Assembly (NCBI RefSeq): GCF_027912535.1 | Contig: NZ_CP115465.1 | Location: 2,150,001-2,214,000 of the forward strand | Direction of reading: 5' to 3' | DNA: 64,000 nt | From: Brevundimonas sp. NIBR11 | GTDB lineage: Bacteria > Pseudomonadota > Alphaproteobacteria > Caulobacterales > Caulobacteraceae | In this document: one piece after another, positions 25,974-34,984 of the stretch | Position numbering within the stretch: the first letter of the stretch is position 1 | Layout: the number at the start of each line of letters is the position of its first letter | The notes under the pieces: generated by a model | What the model was told of the DNA's origin: nothing | What the model saw: only the letters and a program-made list of their open reading frames with translations | The model's database searches: none | Position numbers and translations under genes: made by a program

Positions 25974-27790
25974 GCGTCTCCAGCCCGACTTTCTGGACGG
26001 CCGCCGTCATCGTCGTGGCGGTGGTCCTCGGCGTCGTCCGCCTGGTCCTGTGGCACAGGAAGGCCGAGCCCCCGGGACCGCGCTGGCGGACCGCGGTGCT
26101 GATGGGTCTGACTCTTTTTGCCGGTCTGTTGCTGTGGCTGACCCTCAGCCCGCCCGCCTCCATCGTCCGCACCGGGACCCTGATCGTCGCCACGGCCGAA
26201 GCGCCCGGAACGGTCCAGACCGCCCCCGGAGATATCCTCGTCGCCCTGCCCGAGGCCGGGCCGGTCACCGACGCGATCCGCGTTCCCGACCTCGCCACGG
26301 CGCTGCGTCGCTATCCGACCCCCGCCCGCGTCCGCATCCTGGGCCAGGGCCTGGCGCCGCGCGACCAGTCGCCTCTTCCCGTGCCGGTCGAGTTTACCGC
26401 CCCGCCCCTGCCGCGCGGCCTCACCGACCTGTCAATCCCCGAACCGACCGCACCCGGCGCGACCTTCGTCGTCGGCGGACAGGTCGGGTCCCTGGCCGCC
26501 GGGACCGTCGAACTGATCGATCCGGCGGGCGAAGTCGTCGACACCGGCCGCGTCCGCGCCGGAGAGCGGTTCGCCCTGATGACCGCGACCCGCGCGCCGG
26601 GTCTGGCCCTGTTCACCCTGCGTCTGCTCGATCTGGCCGGAGTCGTCGAACAGATCGCCGTGCCGGTGGAGACCATCGCCCAGACGCCGCCTCGCGTCCT
26701 CGTCCTGGCTGGCGCGCCGGGCGCCGAGACCAAATACCTGAAGCGCTGGGCCGAGGATTCCGGCATCGACCTGACCGTCAACATCGACGTCGGGGCCGGC
26801 GTCCAGCTGGGCGATGCCCCTCTGCCGCTCAACGCCGGCACATTGAACGACCTCGACCTCGTCGTGATCGATGATCGCCGCTGGGAGGCTATGGGAGGTG
26901 GACAGCGCGCGGCCCTGACGGCGGCGGTCAACGGCGGGATGGGCCTGCTGCTGCGCCCCACCGGCCCGCTGTCGGCGACGACGCGTCGCGACTGGGCCGG
27001 GCTGGGCCTAAGCCTGAGCGGCGGTGACGAGGCCGTCCCCTTCAGCCTCGATCCGCCCGAGGATGAGCCGCCCGAGGCCGAAACCTCCGGCCCGGCCGAG
27101 GAGGGCGAGCCCCTGCCCGAGCTCGCCCGTCGCGACCTGACCGTCGAGGACTCTGGCGCCATCGCCCTGCTGCGGGACGCCGACGGGATCGCCCTGGCCA
27201 GCTGGCGGAGCCTAGGTCGCGGCCGGGTCGGAGTCTGGACCGTGACCGACAGTTACGCCCTGGTCCTGACGGGCCGCCCCGATCGCTATGGCGAGATGTG
27301 GAGCGCCCTCTTCTCGGAGATCGCCCGCGCCGGGGACCACAGCCGCGCCGAAGTTCAGGGCATCGCCCGCGCCGGCCAACGCGTCGCCCTGTGCCGACTG
27401 ACGGGCCAGTCCAATGTCCTCGGTCAGGACGGCCGCGCCCATGCCTTGCGGATCGATCCCGCCACCGGCGATCGCGCCTGCGCCGCCTTCTGGCCCGAGC
27501 AACCCGGCTGGCATGTCATCCGCGACGGCGAGGATCGCCAGACGCCCTTCTATGTCCAGCCGGCCGACGCGGCGCCCTCGCTGGTGTTGGCCGCCACCCG
27601 TTCGGCGACCTTGGCGCTGTCGGGAACCGCCCCCACCCGCGCCGCGCCGCCTTCGACCTCACACGCGCCGGGTTCGCCCTGGCCCTGGTTCGTCGGGCTG
27701 CTGATCGTCCTGTCCGTTCTTTGGTGGTTTGAGCGGAACCGTGACATCGGCGGTTTCCTCGCGTCGCTGCGCTCGCGTTTGCGCGCCTGA
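25970..27790 (+). CDS. large membrane protein of the MoxR/BatA operon, function unknown
   Basis: A 606-residue protein starting at GTG 25970, which overlaps the previous stop as GTGA. It has two N-terminal membrane segments (FWTAAVIVVAVVLGVVRLVLW at 8-28 and VLMGLTLFAGLLLWLTL at 43-59, cited in parts). A long periplasmic part follows (PRVLVLAGAPGAETKYLKRW near 245 and DLVVIDDRRWEAMGG near 302, suggesting a flavodoxin or amidotransferase-like fold). One C-terminal segment, WFVGLLIVLSVLWWF, is followed by a positively charged tail. This is the layout of membrane proteins that end BatA-type operons. I recognise no named domain. Confidence 0.7.
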   Translation: MSVSSPTFWTAAVIVVAVVLGVVRLVLWHRKAEPPGPRWRTAVLMGLTLFAGLLLWLTLSPPASIVRTGTLIVATAEAPGTVQTAPGDILVALPEAGPVTDAIRVPDLATALRRYPTPARVRILGQGLAPRDQSPLPVPVEFTAPPLPRGLTDLSIPEPTAPGATFVVGGQVGSLAAGTVELIDPAGEVVDTGRVRAGERFALMTATRAPGLALFTLRLLDLAGVVEQIAVPVETIAQTPPRVLVLAGAPGAETKYLKRWAEDSGIDLTVNIDVGAGVQLGDAPLPLNAGTLNDLDLVVIDDRRWEAMGGGQRAALTAAVNGGMGLLLRPTGPLSATTRRDWAGLGLSLSGGDEAVPFSLDPPEDEPPEAETSGPAEEGEPLPELARRDLTVEDSGAIALLRDADGIALASWRSLGRGRVGVWTVTDSYALVLTGRPDRYGEMWSALFSEIARAGDHSRAEVQGIARAGQRVALCRLTGQSNVLGQDGRAHALRIDPATGDRACAAFWPEQPGWHVIRDGEDRQTPFYVQPADAAPSLVLAATRSATLALSGTAPTRAAPPSTSHAPGSPWPWFVGLLIVLSVLWWFERNRDIGGFLASLRSRLRA

Positions 27791-27853
27791 CGCGTCTTCC
27801 CGTCCGGCGAAAGAGTTTCTAAAAGCGTCCCACCCAGATGGAGGCGCCTCTCT

Positions 27854-28861
27854 GTGCCGATCTCGCCCGATGTTCTCAGCCTGATCGGCTCCACGCCGAT
27901 GATCCGCCTGCGCGCCGCGTCGGAGGCGACCGGCTGCGAGATTCTGGGCAAGGCAGAGTTTCTCAATCCTGGCGGCTCGGTGAAGGACCGCACCGCGCGC
28001 GGCATGATCCTCGAGGCCAAGGCCTCCGGCGCCCTCAAACCTGGCGGGACCATTGTCGAGGGCACGGCGGGCAATACGGGCATCGGTCTGGCCCTGGTCG
28101 GTGCGGCCGTGGGCCATCCCGTCGTCATCGTCATGCCGCGCAGCCAGACCGAGGAGAAGAAACAGGCCGTCCGCCTGCATGGCGCGCGCCTCGTCGAGGT
28201 CGACCCGGCCCCCTTCTCCAGCCCCAATCACTTTGTCCATTTTTCGCGACGCCTCGCCGCCGAACTCAACGAGAGCGAGCCGAACGGCGCCTGGTATGCC
28301 GATCAGTTCGACAACACCGCCAATCGCCGCGCCCATTTCGAGACCACCGGCCCGGAGATCTGGGATCAGACCGATGGTCGCATCGACGGCTTCGTCTCCG
28401 CCGCCGGCACCGGCGGAACGCTGGCAGGCACGTCCGCCTTCCTGCGCGCGCAGAATCCTTCGATCCGCATCGCCCTCGCCGATCCGCCCGGCGCGGCCCT
28501 GCACGCCTGGTTCACCGAAGGCGCACTGAAGGCTGAGGGCGCGTCGGTGACCGAGGGCATCGGTGTCAACCGGATCACGGGCAATCTGGAAGGGCTGAGC
28601 GTCGACCACTCCTTCCGCATCGAGGATGCCGATGCCCTGTCCGTCATCTTTGACCTGGCCAAAGACGAAGGTCTGAGCCTGGGCCCGTCCAGCGGCGTCA
28701 ACCTCGCCGGCGCGATCCGGCTGGCCCGCGAACTTGGCCCCGGCCACACCGTCGCGACCATCCTGTGCGATCCCGGCCAGCGCTACGCCGGCAAGATCTA
28801 CAATCCCGCCTTCCTGCGCTCGAAAGGCTTCGACGTCCCGGCGTGGCTGGAGGGCGCATGA
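27854..28861 (+). CDS. cysK: cysteine synthase A (O-acetylserine sulfhydrylase)
   Basis: A 335-residue PLP enzyme starting at GTG 27854 with GGAGG nine bases upstream. The PLP-binding Lys is K44 in NPGGSVKDR. The phosphate-binding and substrate loops EGTAGNTGIGLAL and SAAGTGGTLAGT are intact, and the C-terminal LGPSSGVNLAGAI is typical. It would make cysteine from O-acetylserine and sulfide in the cytoplasm. It belongs to the slightly longer alphaproteobacterial CysK group (TEEKKQAVRLHGARLVEV). The stop overlaps the start of a LysR regulator. Confidence 0.93.
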   Translation: MPISPDVLSLIGSTPMIRLRAASEATGCEILGKAEFLNPGGSVKDRTARGMILEAKASGALKPGGTIVEGTAGNTGIGLALVGAAVGHPVVIVMPRSQTEEKKQAVRLHGARLVEVDPAPFSSPNHFVHFSRRLAAELNESEPNGAWYADQFDNTANRRAHFETTGPEIWDQTDGRIDGFVSAAGTGGTLAGTSAFLRAQNPSIRIALADPPGAALHAWFTEGALKAEGASVTEGIGVNRITGNLEGLSVDHSFRIEDADALSVIFDLAKDEGLSLGPSSGVNLAGAIRLARELGPGHTVATILCDPGQRYAGKIYNPAFLRSKGFDVPAWLEGA

Positions 28862-29802
28862 GCGAGCCCGACGAGCCCGGCCGCCGCCTGCCGCCGCTGA
28901 ATGCTCTGAAAGCGTTCGAGGCTGCCGCGCGTCGGCTCAGCATCTCGCTGGCCGCCCGCGAGTTGGGCGTCACCCCGGGCGCCGTCAGCCAGCAGATCAA
29001 GGTGCTGGAGGATCACTCAGGCGCGCCGCTGTTCCGCCGAGAGGGCGGGGCGATCGCCCTGACCGAGCTCGGCGCCCGGCTACACCCCGTGCTGCGCGAC
29101 GCCTTCGAACAGCTGCAGCGTGCGGCCGATATCGTCTACGGCCCGGCCGGTCGTCGCTCGCTGGCGGTCAGCGTCCCGCCCTCCTTCGCCGCCCGATGGC
29201 TGGCGCCCCGGATGGTGCGATTCTCGGCCGAGCATCCGGAGATCGAGGTCTGGATTTCCGCCGACATGCAGCTGGCCGATGTCGCCGGCGGCCGGGTCGA
29301 TGTGGCGGTCCGTTACGGTCTCGGCGGCTACCCGGGGGTCCGCTCGGAAATTTTGTTCGAGGCCGGCGTCATCCCGGTGTGCAGCCCGGCCCTCCTGACC
29401 GGCCGGTCGCCTCTGCAAAGACCCGCCGACCTCGCTCATCACACCCTGATCCACGTCGCCAACGGCCGGGTCGAGGAGCCGCGCCCCGACTGGGCGGCCT
29501 GGCTGAAGGCGCGCGGCGTCACCGGCGTCGACGCCTCGGCCGGCTCCCGCTACGACCAGACCGCCTTCGCCATCGAGGACGCCGCCAACGGCCGGGGTGT
29601 GGCTCTGGCCCCTCGCGCCTTTGTCGCCGCCGACCTGGCCTCGGGTCGGCTCGTCGCCCCGTTCGCCGACGGCTATCTCCCGACCGACATGGCCTATCAC
29701 GTCCTGACCCGCAGGAACGGCGGCCGCGAGGAGGCCCGCACCTTCGTCGCCTGGCTGCGAGGCGAGGCCGACGCCGATGACGGCGTGGTCGACGAACTGT
29801 AA
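28858..29802 (+). CDS. LysR-family regulator, GcvA-like
   Basis: A 314-residue LysR regulator. The N-terminal helix-turn-helix is clear (LPPLNALKAFEAAARRLSIS and LGVTPGAVSQQIKVLED). The effector domain follows from about residue 100 (LAVSVPPSFAARWLAPRMVRF, a GcvA-type opening, cited in part). The ATG overlaps the cysK stop as ATGA, so it is made from the same transcript. GcvA-like LysR proteins control many pathways; an effect on cysteine or sulfur genes is suggested only by this overlap. LysR genes usually diverge from their target, so co-directional coupling is less common. Confidence 0.85.
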   Translation: MSEPDEPGRRLPPLNALKAFEAAARRLSISLAARELGVTPGAVSQQIKVLEDHSGAPLFRREGGAIALTELGARLHPVLRDAFEQLQRAADIVYGPAGRRSLAVSVPPSFAARWLAPRMVRFSAEHPEIEVWISADMQLADVAGGRVDVAVRYGLGGYPGVRSEILFEAGVIPVCSPALLTGRSPLQRPADLAHHTLIHVANGRVEEPRPDWAAWLKARGVTGVDASAGSRYDQTAFAIEDAANGRGVALAPRAFVAADLASGRLVAPFADGYLPTDMAYHVLTRRNGGREEARTFVAWLRGEADADDGVVDEL

Positions 29803-29811
29803 AAGGCGCCC

Positions 29812-31044
29812 ATGAGTGCGAACACGGATCGAGGCGTCGTCATCGTCGGCGGGGGCCACGCGGGCGGGACGGCCGCCGCTCTGCTGCGACAGTATGGCTA
29901 TGAGGGCCCCGTCATCCTGATCGGGGACGAACCCCTGATCCCCTATCAGCGCCCGCCGCTGTCCAAGGCCTGGCTCAAGGGGGAGGCGGACGGCGACAGC
30001 CTCGCCCTTCGCCCGCTCGACTTTTACGACGAACAGGGCATCGAACTGCGCCTCGACGTCACAGCCACGGCCATCGACCGGACGCACCGCACGGTCGCCC
30101 TCTCCGACGGTTCGAGCCTCGCCTACGAGCATCTGATCCTCGCCACCGGCGCCCGCGCCCGCACCCTCGACGTCCCTGGCGCCGACCTCGTCGGCGTCCA
30201 CGTGCTGCGCACGGCCGCTGACGCCGAGTCGATCAAGGCCCAGCTCGGTGAGGGCCGCACCCTGGCCGTCGTCGGTGGCGGCTACGTCGGGTTGGAGGTC
30301 GCCGCCTCCGCCCGCGCCCTCGGCTCCGAAGTCGTGGTGCTGGAGCGCGAGCCGCGGCTGCTGGCCCGCGTCGCCTGCGACGTCCTCTCGACCTTCTTCC
30401 AGACCTATCATCAGGATCGCGGCGTCCGCTTCGAACTGGCCGCCGACGTGGTCGGCTTCACCGGCGACGGCCCGCGCGTCAGCGGCGTGACCCTCGCCGA
30501 CGGCCGAACCTTGGCCTGCGACGTCGTCGTCGTCGGCGTCGGCGCCATCCCGAACGACAATCTGGCGACGCAGGCCGGTCTCGACATCGAGGGCGGCGTC
30601 CTGGTCGATCTGGAGGCCCGCACCTCGGACCCGGCCATCTTCGCCATCGGCGACGTGACCCGTCGCCCCATGCCGATCTACGACCGCTTGTTCCGCATGG
30701 AGAGCGTGCCCAACGCCCTCGAACAGGCCAAACAGGCCGCCGCCGCCATCACCGGCCGCCCCGCCCCGGCGGGCGAAACGCCCTGGCAGTGGTCGGACCA
30801 GTACGACCTGAAGCTCCAGATCGCCGGCTACCCCTTCGACACCGACCGCATCGTGGTGCGCGGCGACCCGGAGACCGCCAGCTTCGCCGTCTTCCACCTC
30901 TCCGGCGACAAGGTCCAGGCGGTGGAGGCCATCAACGCCCCGCCCGAGTTCATGATGGGCAAGAAACTGATCGGCGAGCGCCGGGCGGTGGACGTGACGA
31001 AGCTGGCGGACAGGGCGGTGTCGATGAAGGAAGTCGGGGCCTAG
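29812..31044 (+). CDS. FAD-dependent NAD(P)H ferredoxin/rubredoxin-type reductase
   Basis: A 410-residue flavoprotein. The FAD motif VVIVGGGHAGGTAAALLRQ is at the N-terminus and YQRPPLSKAWLKGE follows. The NAD(P)H motif TLAVVGGGYVGLEVAASA is near residues 147-165, the second FAD motif IFAIGDV near 280, and a Reductase_C domain fills the last about 85 residues. Relatives reduce 2Fe-2S ferredoxins for cytochrome P450s or ring-hydroxylating oxygenases. No ferredoxin or oxygenase lies next to it, so the partner is unknown. It starts 9 bases after the LysR stop. Its TAG stop shares CTAG with the convergent pntB stop. Confidence 0.88.
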   Translation: MSANTDRGVVIVGGGHAGGTAAALLRQYGYEGPVILIGDEPLIPYQRPPLSKAWLKGEADGDSLALRPLDFYDEQGIELRLDVTATAIDRTHRTVALSDGSSLAYEHLILATGARARTLDVPGADLVGVHVLRTAADAESIKAQLGEGRTLAVVGGGYVGLEVAASARALGSEVVVLEREPRLLARVACDVLSTFFQTYHQDRGVRFELAADVVGFTGDGPRVSGVTLADGRTLACDVVVVGVGAIPNDNLATQAGLDIEGGVLVDLEARTSDPAIFAIGDVTRRPMPIYDRLFRMESVPNALEQAKQAAAAITGRPAPAGETPWQWSDQYDLKLQIAGYPFDTDRIVVRGDPETASFAVFHLSGDKVQAVEAINAPPEFMMGKKLIGERRAVDVTKLADRAVSMKEVGA

Positions 31045-32459
31045 AGCCCCTTCACGATCCCCTCGACCATCTTCTTGGCGTCGGCGAACAGCATCATGGT
31101 GTTGTCGCGGAAGAAGAGCTCGTTCTCGACCCCCGCATAGCCCGCCGCCATGCCGCGCTTGATGAACAGAACCGTGCCCGCCTTCTCCACGTCCAGGATC
31201 GGCATGCCGTAGATCGGCGACTGGGGGTCCGTCTTCGCCGCCGGGTTGGTCACGTCGTTGGCGCCGATGACGAAGGCGACGTCGGCGGTGGCGAACTCGG
31301 CGTTGATGTCCTCCAGCTCAAACACCTCGTCATAGGGGACGTTAGCCTCGGCCAGCAGGACGTTCATATGGCCCGGCATCCGGCCCGCGACGGGGTGGAT
31401 GGCGTATTTCACCTCGACCCCCTCCTCCTTCAGCTTGTCGGCCATCTCGCGCAGCGCGTGCTGGGCCTGAGCGACCGCCATGCCGTAGCCAGGGACGATG
31501 ATGACCTTGGAGGCGTTCTTCATGATGAAGGCGGCGTCGTCGGCCGAGCCCTGCTTGACCGGGCGGGTCTCGACGCGCGCCTCTCCGGCCGGGCCGCTGT
31601 CGCCGCCGAAGCCGCCCAGGATCACCGAGATGAAGCTGCGGTTCATCCCCTTGCACATGATGTAGCTGAGGATCGCGCCCGACGAGCCAACCAGGGCGCC
31701 GGTGATGATCAGGGCTATGTTCTCCAGCGTGAAGCCCAGGGCCGCGGCGGCCCAGCCGGAATAGGAGTTCAGCATCGACACCACGACCGGCATGTCCGCC
31801 CCGCCGATGGGAATGATCAGGGTCGCGCCGAGGATCAGGCTGATGGCGAACACGCCCCAGAAGGCCCAGATCGCCGTGCCGCCCGTGCCGATCAGGATGC
31901 CGATCAGGAAGACCAGCACCAGCGCCAGACCGATGTTGATCAGATGCCGCGCCGGCAGGAGGATCGGGGCGCCCGACATGTTGCCGTTCAGCTTGGCGAA
32001 GGCGATCACCGAGCCGGTGAAGGTGATGGCGCCGATGGCGACGCCCAGGCTCAGCTCCACGATCGAGATCGTCTTGATGCCCACGCCGTCGGCGTTGAGG
32101 ATGCCGAAGGCCTCGGGCGCATAGATGGCCCCGATAGCGACCAGACAGGCGGCCATGCCGACGAGGGAGTGGAAGGCCGCGACCAGCTGGGGCATGTCAG
32201 TCATGGCGACCCGCTTGGCGATCAGCGCCCCGCCGCCGCCGCCGACCACGACGCCCGCGCCGAGCAGGGCGATCGTTAACGGATCCAGCGCGCCGGTCGT
32301 CCCCAGCGTCAGCAGGGTGATCCCCACCGCCAGCCCCATGCCGATCATGCCGAAGGTGTTGCCCTGACGACTGGTCTCCGGGCTCGACAGGCCCCTGAGC
32401 GAGAGGATGAACAGGACGCCCGCGGCCAGATAGGCCAGCGCCGCGATGGATGCGTTCAT
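31041..32459 (-). CDS. pntB: NAD(P) transhydrogenase subunit beta
   Basis: A 472-residue protein. The N-terminal half is membrane-spanning (about eight to nine segments, e.g. LAYLAAGVLFILSLRGLSS, IGMGLAVGITLLTLG). The C-terminal about 180 residues form the NADP-binding domain III (VIIVPGYGMAVAQAQHALREM, HPVAGRMPGHMNVLLAEA, FVIGANDVTNPAA, YGMPILDVEKA; cited in parts). With PntA it couples proton flow to hydride transfer from NADH to NADP. It ends the minus-strand pnt operon and starts 34 bases after the small secreted-protein gene. Confidence 0.95.
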   Translation of the reverse strand: MNASIAALAYLAAGVLFILSLRGLSSPETSRQGNTFGMIGMGLAVGITLLTLGTTGALDPLTIALLGAGVVVGGGGGALIAKRVAMTDMPQLVAAFHSLVGMAACLVAIGAIYAPEAFGILNADGVGIKTISIVELSLGVAIGAITFTGSVIAFAKLNGNMSGAPILLPARHLINIGLALVLVFLIGILIGTGGTAIWAFWGVFAISLILGATLIIPIGGADMPVVVSMLNSYSGWAAAALGFTLENIALIITGALVGSSGAILSYIMCKGMNRSFISVILGGFGGDSGPAGEARVETRPVKQGSADDAAFIMKNASKVIIVPGYGMAVAQAQHALREMADKLKEEGVEVKYAIHPVAGRMPGHMNVLLAEANVPYDEVFELEDINAEFATADVAFVIGANDVTNPAAKTDPQSPIYGMPILDVEKAGTVLFIKRGMAAGYAGVENELFFRDNTMMLFADAKKMVEGIVKGL

Positions 32460-32493
32460 GTCGTTTCCCCCGTCTTCGTCGTCGGTCGTGTCA

Positions 32494-32880
32494 TCACAGG
32501 AAGCCCACCGCGGCCGTCTGGCCGGTCTCGGAGGCGGCGTCCGAGACCACCTCGTCGCCGCGCACCATGGCGATGGCGACAGGCCCCGGCCCGCCCGTCT
32601 TGGTCACGGTGCAGCTTCCGTCCTGGAGCGGAAGGCGGCCGCGCGCGGCGCCGGCGCCCCTCGTCGCGATCTTGTTGGTCCAGCGGCGCAGGTCGTACCG
32701 GCTGGCCTCATAGGTCACGGGCGCGAACCGGCAGACCAGCGACCAGTTGGCCCCCTGCGGCGCCGCCACGGACCAGGGGATGCCGCCCTCGACATTGCGT
32801 CCGACGTGCGTCTGGGCCGTCGCCACGGATGCGATCGACACGGCGGCGAGGGCCAGCGATGTCGCCACGCCCCGTATCAT
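32494..32880 (-). CDS. small secreted protein inside the pnt operon, unknown function
   Basis: A 128-residue protein with a signal peptide (MIRGVATSLALAAVSIASVATAQ). The mature part has two Cys (LVCRFAPVTYEASRYDLRRW and LPLQDGSCTVTK), which could form a disulfide, and ends DAASETGQTAAVGFL. I recognise no domain. The ATG overlaps the stop of the preceding membrane-protein gene as ATGA, so it is co-translated with it. It is transcribed with the transhydrogenase genes. Confidence 0.7.
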   Translation of the reverse strand: MIRGVATSLALAAVSIASVATAQTHVGRNVEGGIPWSVAAPQGANWSLVCRFAPVTYEASRYDLRRWTNKIATRGAGAARGRLPLQDGSCTVTKTGGPGPVAIAMVRGDEVVSDAASETGQTAAVGFL

Positions 32881-33179
32881 AGTCCGTCCGCCCCGGCGCC
32901 CTTGGCCGTTCGCGCCAGTCGCCACAGGGCGGCGGCGATGAACAGCGGCCCCAGGAAGACCATGGCCCAGTCGACGGCCATCATCGGCCGGTCCTGCACC
33001 ACGATCCGGGCGAGAATCCCTGAGAACAGCAGCACCACGCCGCAGTCCCTCAGACGCAGTTTCTGGATCGGGTTCTTCTCGCCGAACCAGCTCCAGACCC
33101 ACAGGCCCAGGCCGATCCCCGTGGCTAACCACGAGGCCGTCCAGGCAATGCTGTCGGGTGCGAGGTTCAGCGCATCCAT
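32877..33179 (-). CDS. small three-helix membrane protein inside the pnt operon
   Basis: A 100-residue protein with three hydrophobic segments (ASWLATGIGLGLWVWSWF, LRDCGVVLLFSGILARIVV, WAMVFLGPLFIAAALWRLA). The chosen ATG at 33179 overlaps the stop of the upstream gene as ATGA, and its own stop overlaps the next ATG the same way. I recognise no family. Position between pntA2 and pntB suggests a role linked to the membrane or to transhydrogenase assembly, but that is only context. Confidence 0.68.
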   Translation of the reverse strand: MDALNLAPDSIAWTASWLATGIGLGLWVWSWFGEKNPIQKLRLRDCGVVLLFSGILARIVVQDRPMMAVDWAMVFLGPLFIAAALWRLARTAKGAGADGL

Positions 33180-33472
33180 CAGGTTCGCGTCCCGTCGGCG
33201 CGGGTCGGCTTGCGCCACAGGATCAGACCCTGACCGATCATGGAGACCACGATCACGGCCGATACGGGCGCCCACAGCATGTCACCCTCAACCGCCGCGA
33301 ACGCGCCCCGCATCAGCCAGCACACGGCGACCGTCGCGAGCAGCCACATCATGGCGCGTTCGACCAGCAGGCGGCGGCCGACCGGCATCGGGCCTCGCAG
33401 CATGATCTGCAGGATCACCACGGCGAGCATCAGCACCGCCACAATGCCCATGAAGGTCGCCATCGACATCAT
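33179..33472 (-). CDS. small three-helix membrane protein inside the pnt operon
   Basis: A 97-residue protein with three hydrophobic segments (FMGIVAVLMLAVVILQIML, MMWLLATVAVCWLMRGAF, APVSAVIVVSMIGQGLILW) and a charged C-terminus. It starts two bases after the pntA2 stop; a second in-frame ATG two codons later is possible. Its size and topology resemble the neighbouring 100-residue protein, so the two may work as a pair or have arisen by duplication, though their sequences are not obviously alike. No family recognised. Confidence 0.68.
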   Translation of the reverse strand: MMSMATFMGIVAVLMLAVVILQIMLRGPMPVGRRLLVERAMMWLLATVAVCWLMRGAFAAVEGDMLWAPVSAVIVVSMIGQGLILWRKPTRADGTRT

Positions 33473-33474
33473 GG

Positions 33475-33819
33475 TCAGCCCTTGGCCGCTTCTGCGGGTC
33501 TCGCGGGCCGTTCCTTCTTCTTGTACATGGCCAGCATCCGCCGGGTGACCATAAAGCCGCCGAAGATGTTGATGCTGGCCAGGGTCACGGCCGCGACGCC
33601 CGCGCCCTTGGCGATCCAGGCGTTCGGCCCGGTCGCTTCACCGGATACGGCCGCCGCCGCGATCAGGCCGCCGACGATGATGACGCTGGAGATGGCGTTG
33701 GTCACCGCCATCAAGGGCGTGTGCAGGGCCGGCGTCACCGACCAGACGACATAGTAGCCGACGAAGATCGCCAGCACGAAGATGGCCAGACGAAAGACGG
33801 TGGGATCGACGTGTTCCAT
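33475..33819 (-). CDS. pntA2: NAD(P) transhydrogenase subunit alpha 2 (membrane part)
   Basis: A 114-residue protein equal to the C-terminal membrane domain of single-chain PntA. It has about three to four hydrophobic segments with the family stretches FVGYYVVWSVTPALHTPLMAVTNAISS and ASINIFGGFMVTRRML (cited in parts). The split into alpha 1 and alpha 2 is normal in alphaproteobacteria. The ATG overlaps the stop of the alpha 1 gene as ATGA. The Lys/Arg-rich tail is cytoplasmic. Confidence 0.93.
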   Translation of the reverse strand: MEHVDPTVFRLAIFVLAIFVGYYVVWSVTPALHTPLMAVTNAISSVIIVGGLIAAAAVSGEATGPNAWIAKGAGVAAVTLASINIFGGFMVTRRMLAMYKKKERPARPAEAAKG

Positions 33820-34952
33820 CAGCCTTTGACTCCTTCATGCACCACGGCCCCGCCGTGGGTGACCACGGACGCCTTGAGGATTTCGTCTTCCAGATCGACC
33901 GCCAAAGCGCCCTCCTTGATCAGGAGCCCCCCGAAGGCGACCAGATTCTTGGCGTACAGCGCCGAGGCGTCCGCAGCGATCCGGCCCGGCAGGTTGGTGT
34001 AGCCGACGATCGACACACCGTTCGCCGTCGTCACGACCTCGCCTGGCTTCGAGCCCGCGACATTGCCGCCCGCCTCGACCGCCAGGTCGATCAGCACGCT
34101 GCCCGGCTTCATCGAGGCCACCTGTTCGGCGCTGACCAGAACCGGCGCCGCGCGGCCGGGGATCAGGGCGGTGGTAATGACGATGTCCTGCTTCTTGATA
34201 TGTTCGCCGGTCAGGGCCGCCTGCTTGGCCTGATATTCCTCGGACATGGCCTTGGCGTAGCCGCCGGCGGTCTGGGCGTTCCTGAACTCCTCGTCCTCGA
34301 CGGCGAGGAATTTGGCGCCCAGCGATTCGACCTGTTCCTTGGTCGCCGGACGGACGTCGGTGGCCGTGACCACCGCGCCCAGACGCCGCGCCGTGGCGAT
34401 GGCCTGCAGGCCCGCAACGCCGACGCCCATCACGAAGACCTTGGCCGGCGCCACCGTGCCCGCCGCCGTCATCATCATCGGGAAGCCCTTGCCGTAGGCA
34501 TAGGCCCCCTCGATCACGGCGCGATAGCCCGCCAGGTTCGCCTGGGACGACAGGGCGTCCATCACCTGAGCCCGCGTGATCCGGGGCACGAACTCCATGG
34601 CGAAGCCGGTGACGCTGGCTCCGGCCATGGCCGCGACCGTGTCCTTTTCGCGATAGGCGTCCAGCAGGGCGACGACAATGGCGCCGGGCTTCAGCGCCGC
34701 GATCTCTTGCGCCGTCGGTCCGCGGACCTTCAGCACCAGATCGGCGCCGTCCAGCACCGCGCGGGTGTCAGGCTTCACGGCCGCGCCGGCGTCGACATAG
34801 TCGCTGTCGGGGATGGAGGAGCCCAGACCGGTCCCGGCCTCGACCACGACGGTCGCGCCCATGCCGACGAATTTCTTCACAGTCTCGGGAGTCACGGCGC
34901 AGCGGGTTTCGCCTTCACGGCGTTCCCGGGTCACGGCGATGGTCAGGCCCAC
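33819..34952 (-). CDS. pntA1: NAD(P) transhydrogenase subunit alpha 1 (NAD-binding part)
   Basis: A 377-residue protein of the alanine dehydrogenase/PntA N-terminal family. It has ERREGETRCAVTPETVKKF at the start, the NAD-binding fold with VFVMGVGVAGLQAIATARRLGA near residues 165-186, and IVITTALIPGRAAPVLV and GSVLIDLAVEAGGNVAGS further on (cited in parts). It binds NADH in the cytoplasm and hands hydride to the PntB NADP site. It is the first pnt gene, with a promoter candidate at 34985-35013. Confidence 0.95.
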   Translation of the reverse strand: MGLTIAVTRERREGETRCAVTPETVKKFVGMGATVVVEAGTGLGSSIPDSDYVDAGAAVKPDTRAVLDGADLVLKVRGPTAQEIAALKPGAIVVALLDAYREKDTVAAMAGASVTGFAMEFVPRITRAQVMDALSSQANLAGYRAVIEGAYAYGKGFPMMMTAAGTVAPAKVFVMGVGVAGLQAIATARRLGAVVTATDVRPATKEQVESLGAKFLAVEDEEFRNAQTAGGYAKAMSEEYQAKQAALTGEHIKKQDIVITTALIPGRAAPVLVSAEQVASMKPGSVLIDLAVEAGGNVAGSKPGEVVTTANGVSIVGYTNLPGRIAADASALYAKNLVAFGGLLIKEGALAVDLEDEILKASVVTHGGAVVHEGVKG

Positions 34953-34984
34953 GCGAATCTCCCCATCCGAAACGGTTGAGAAGA

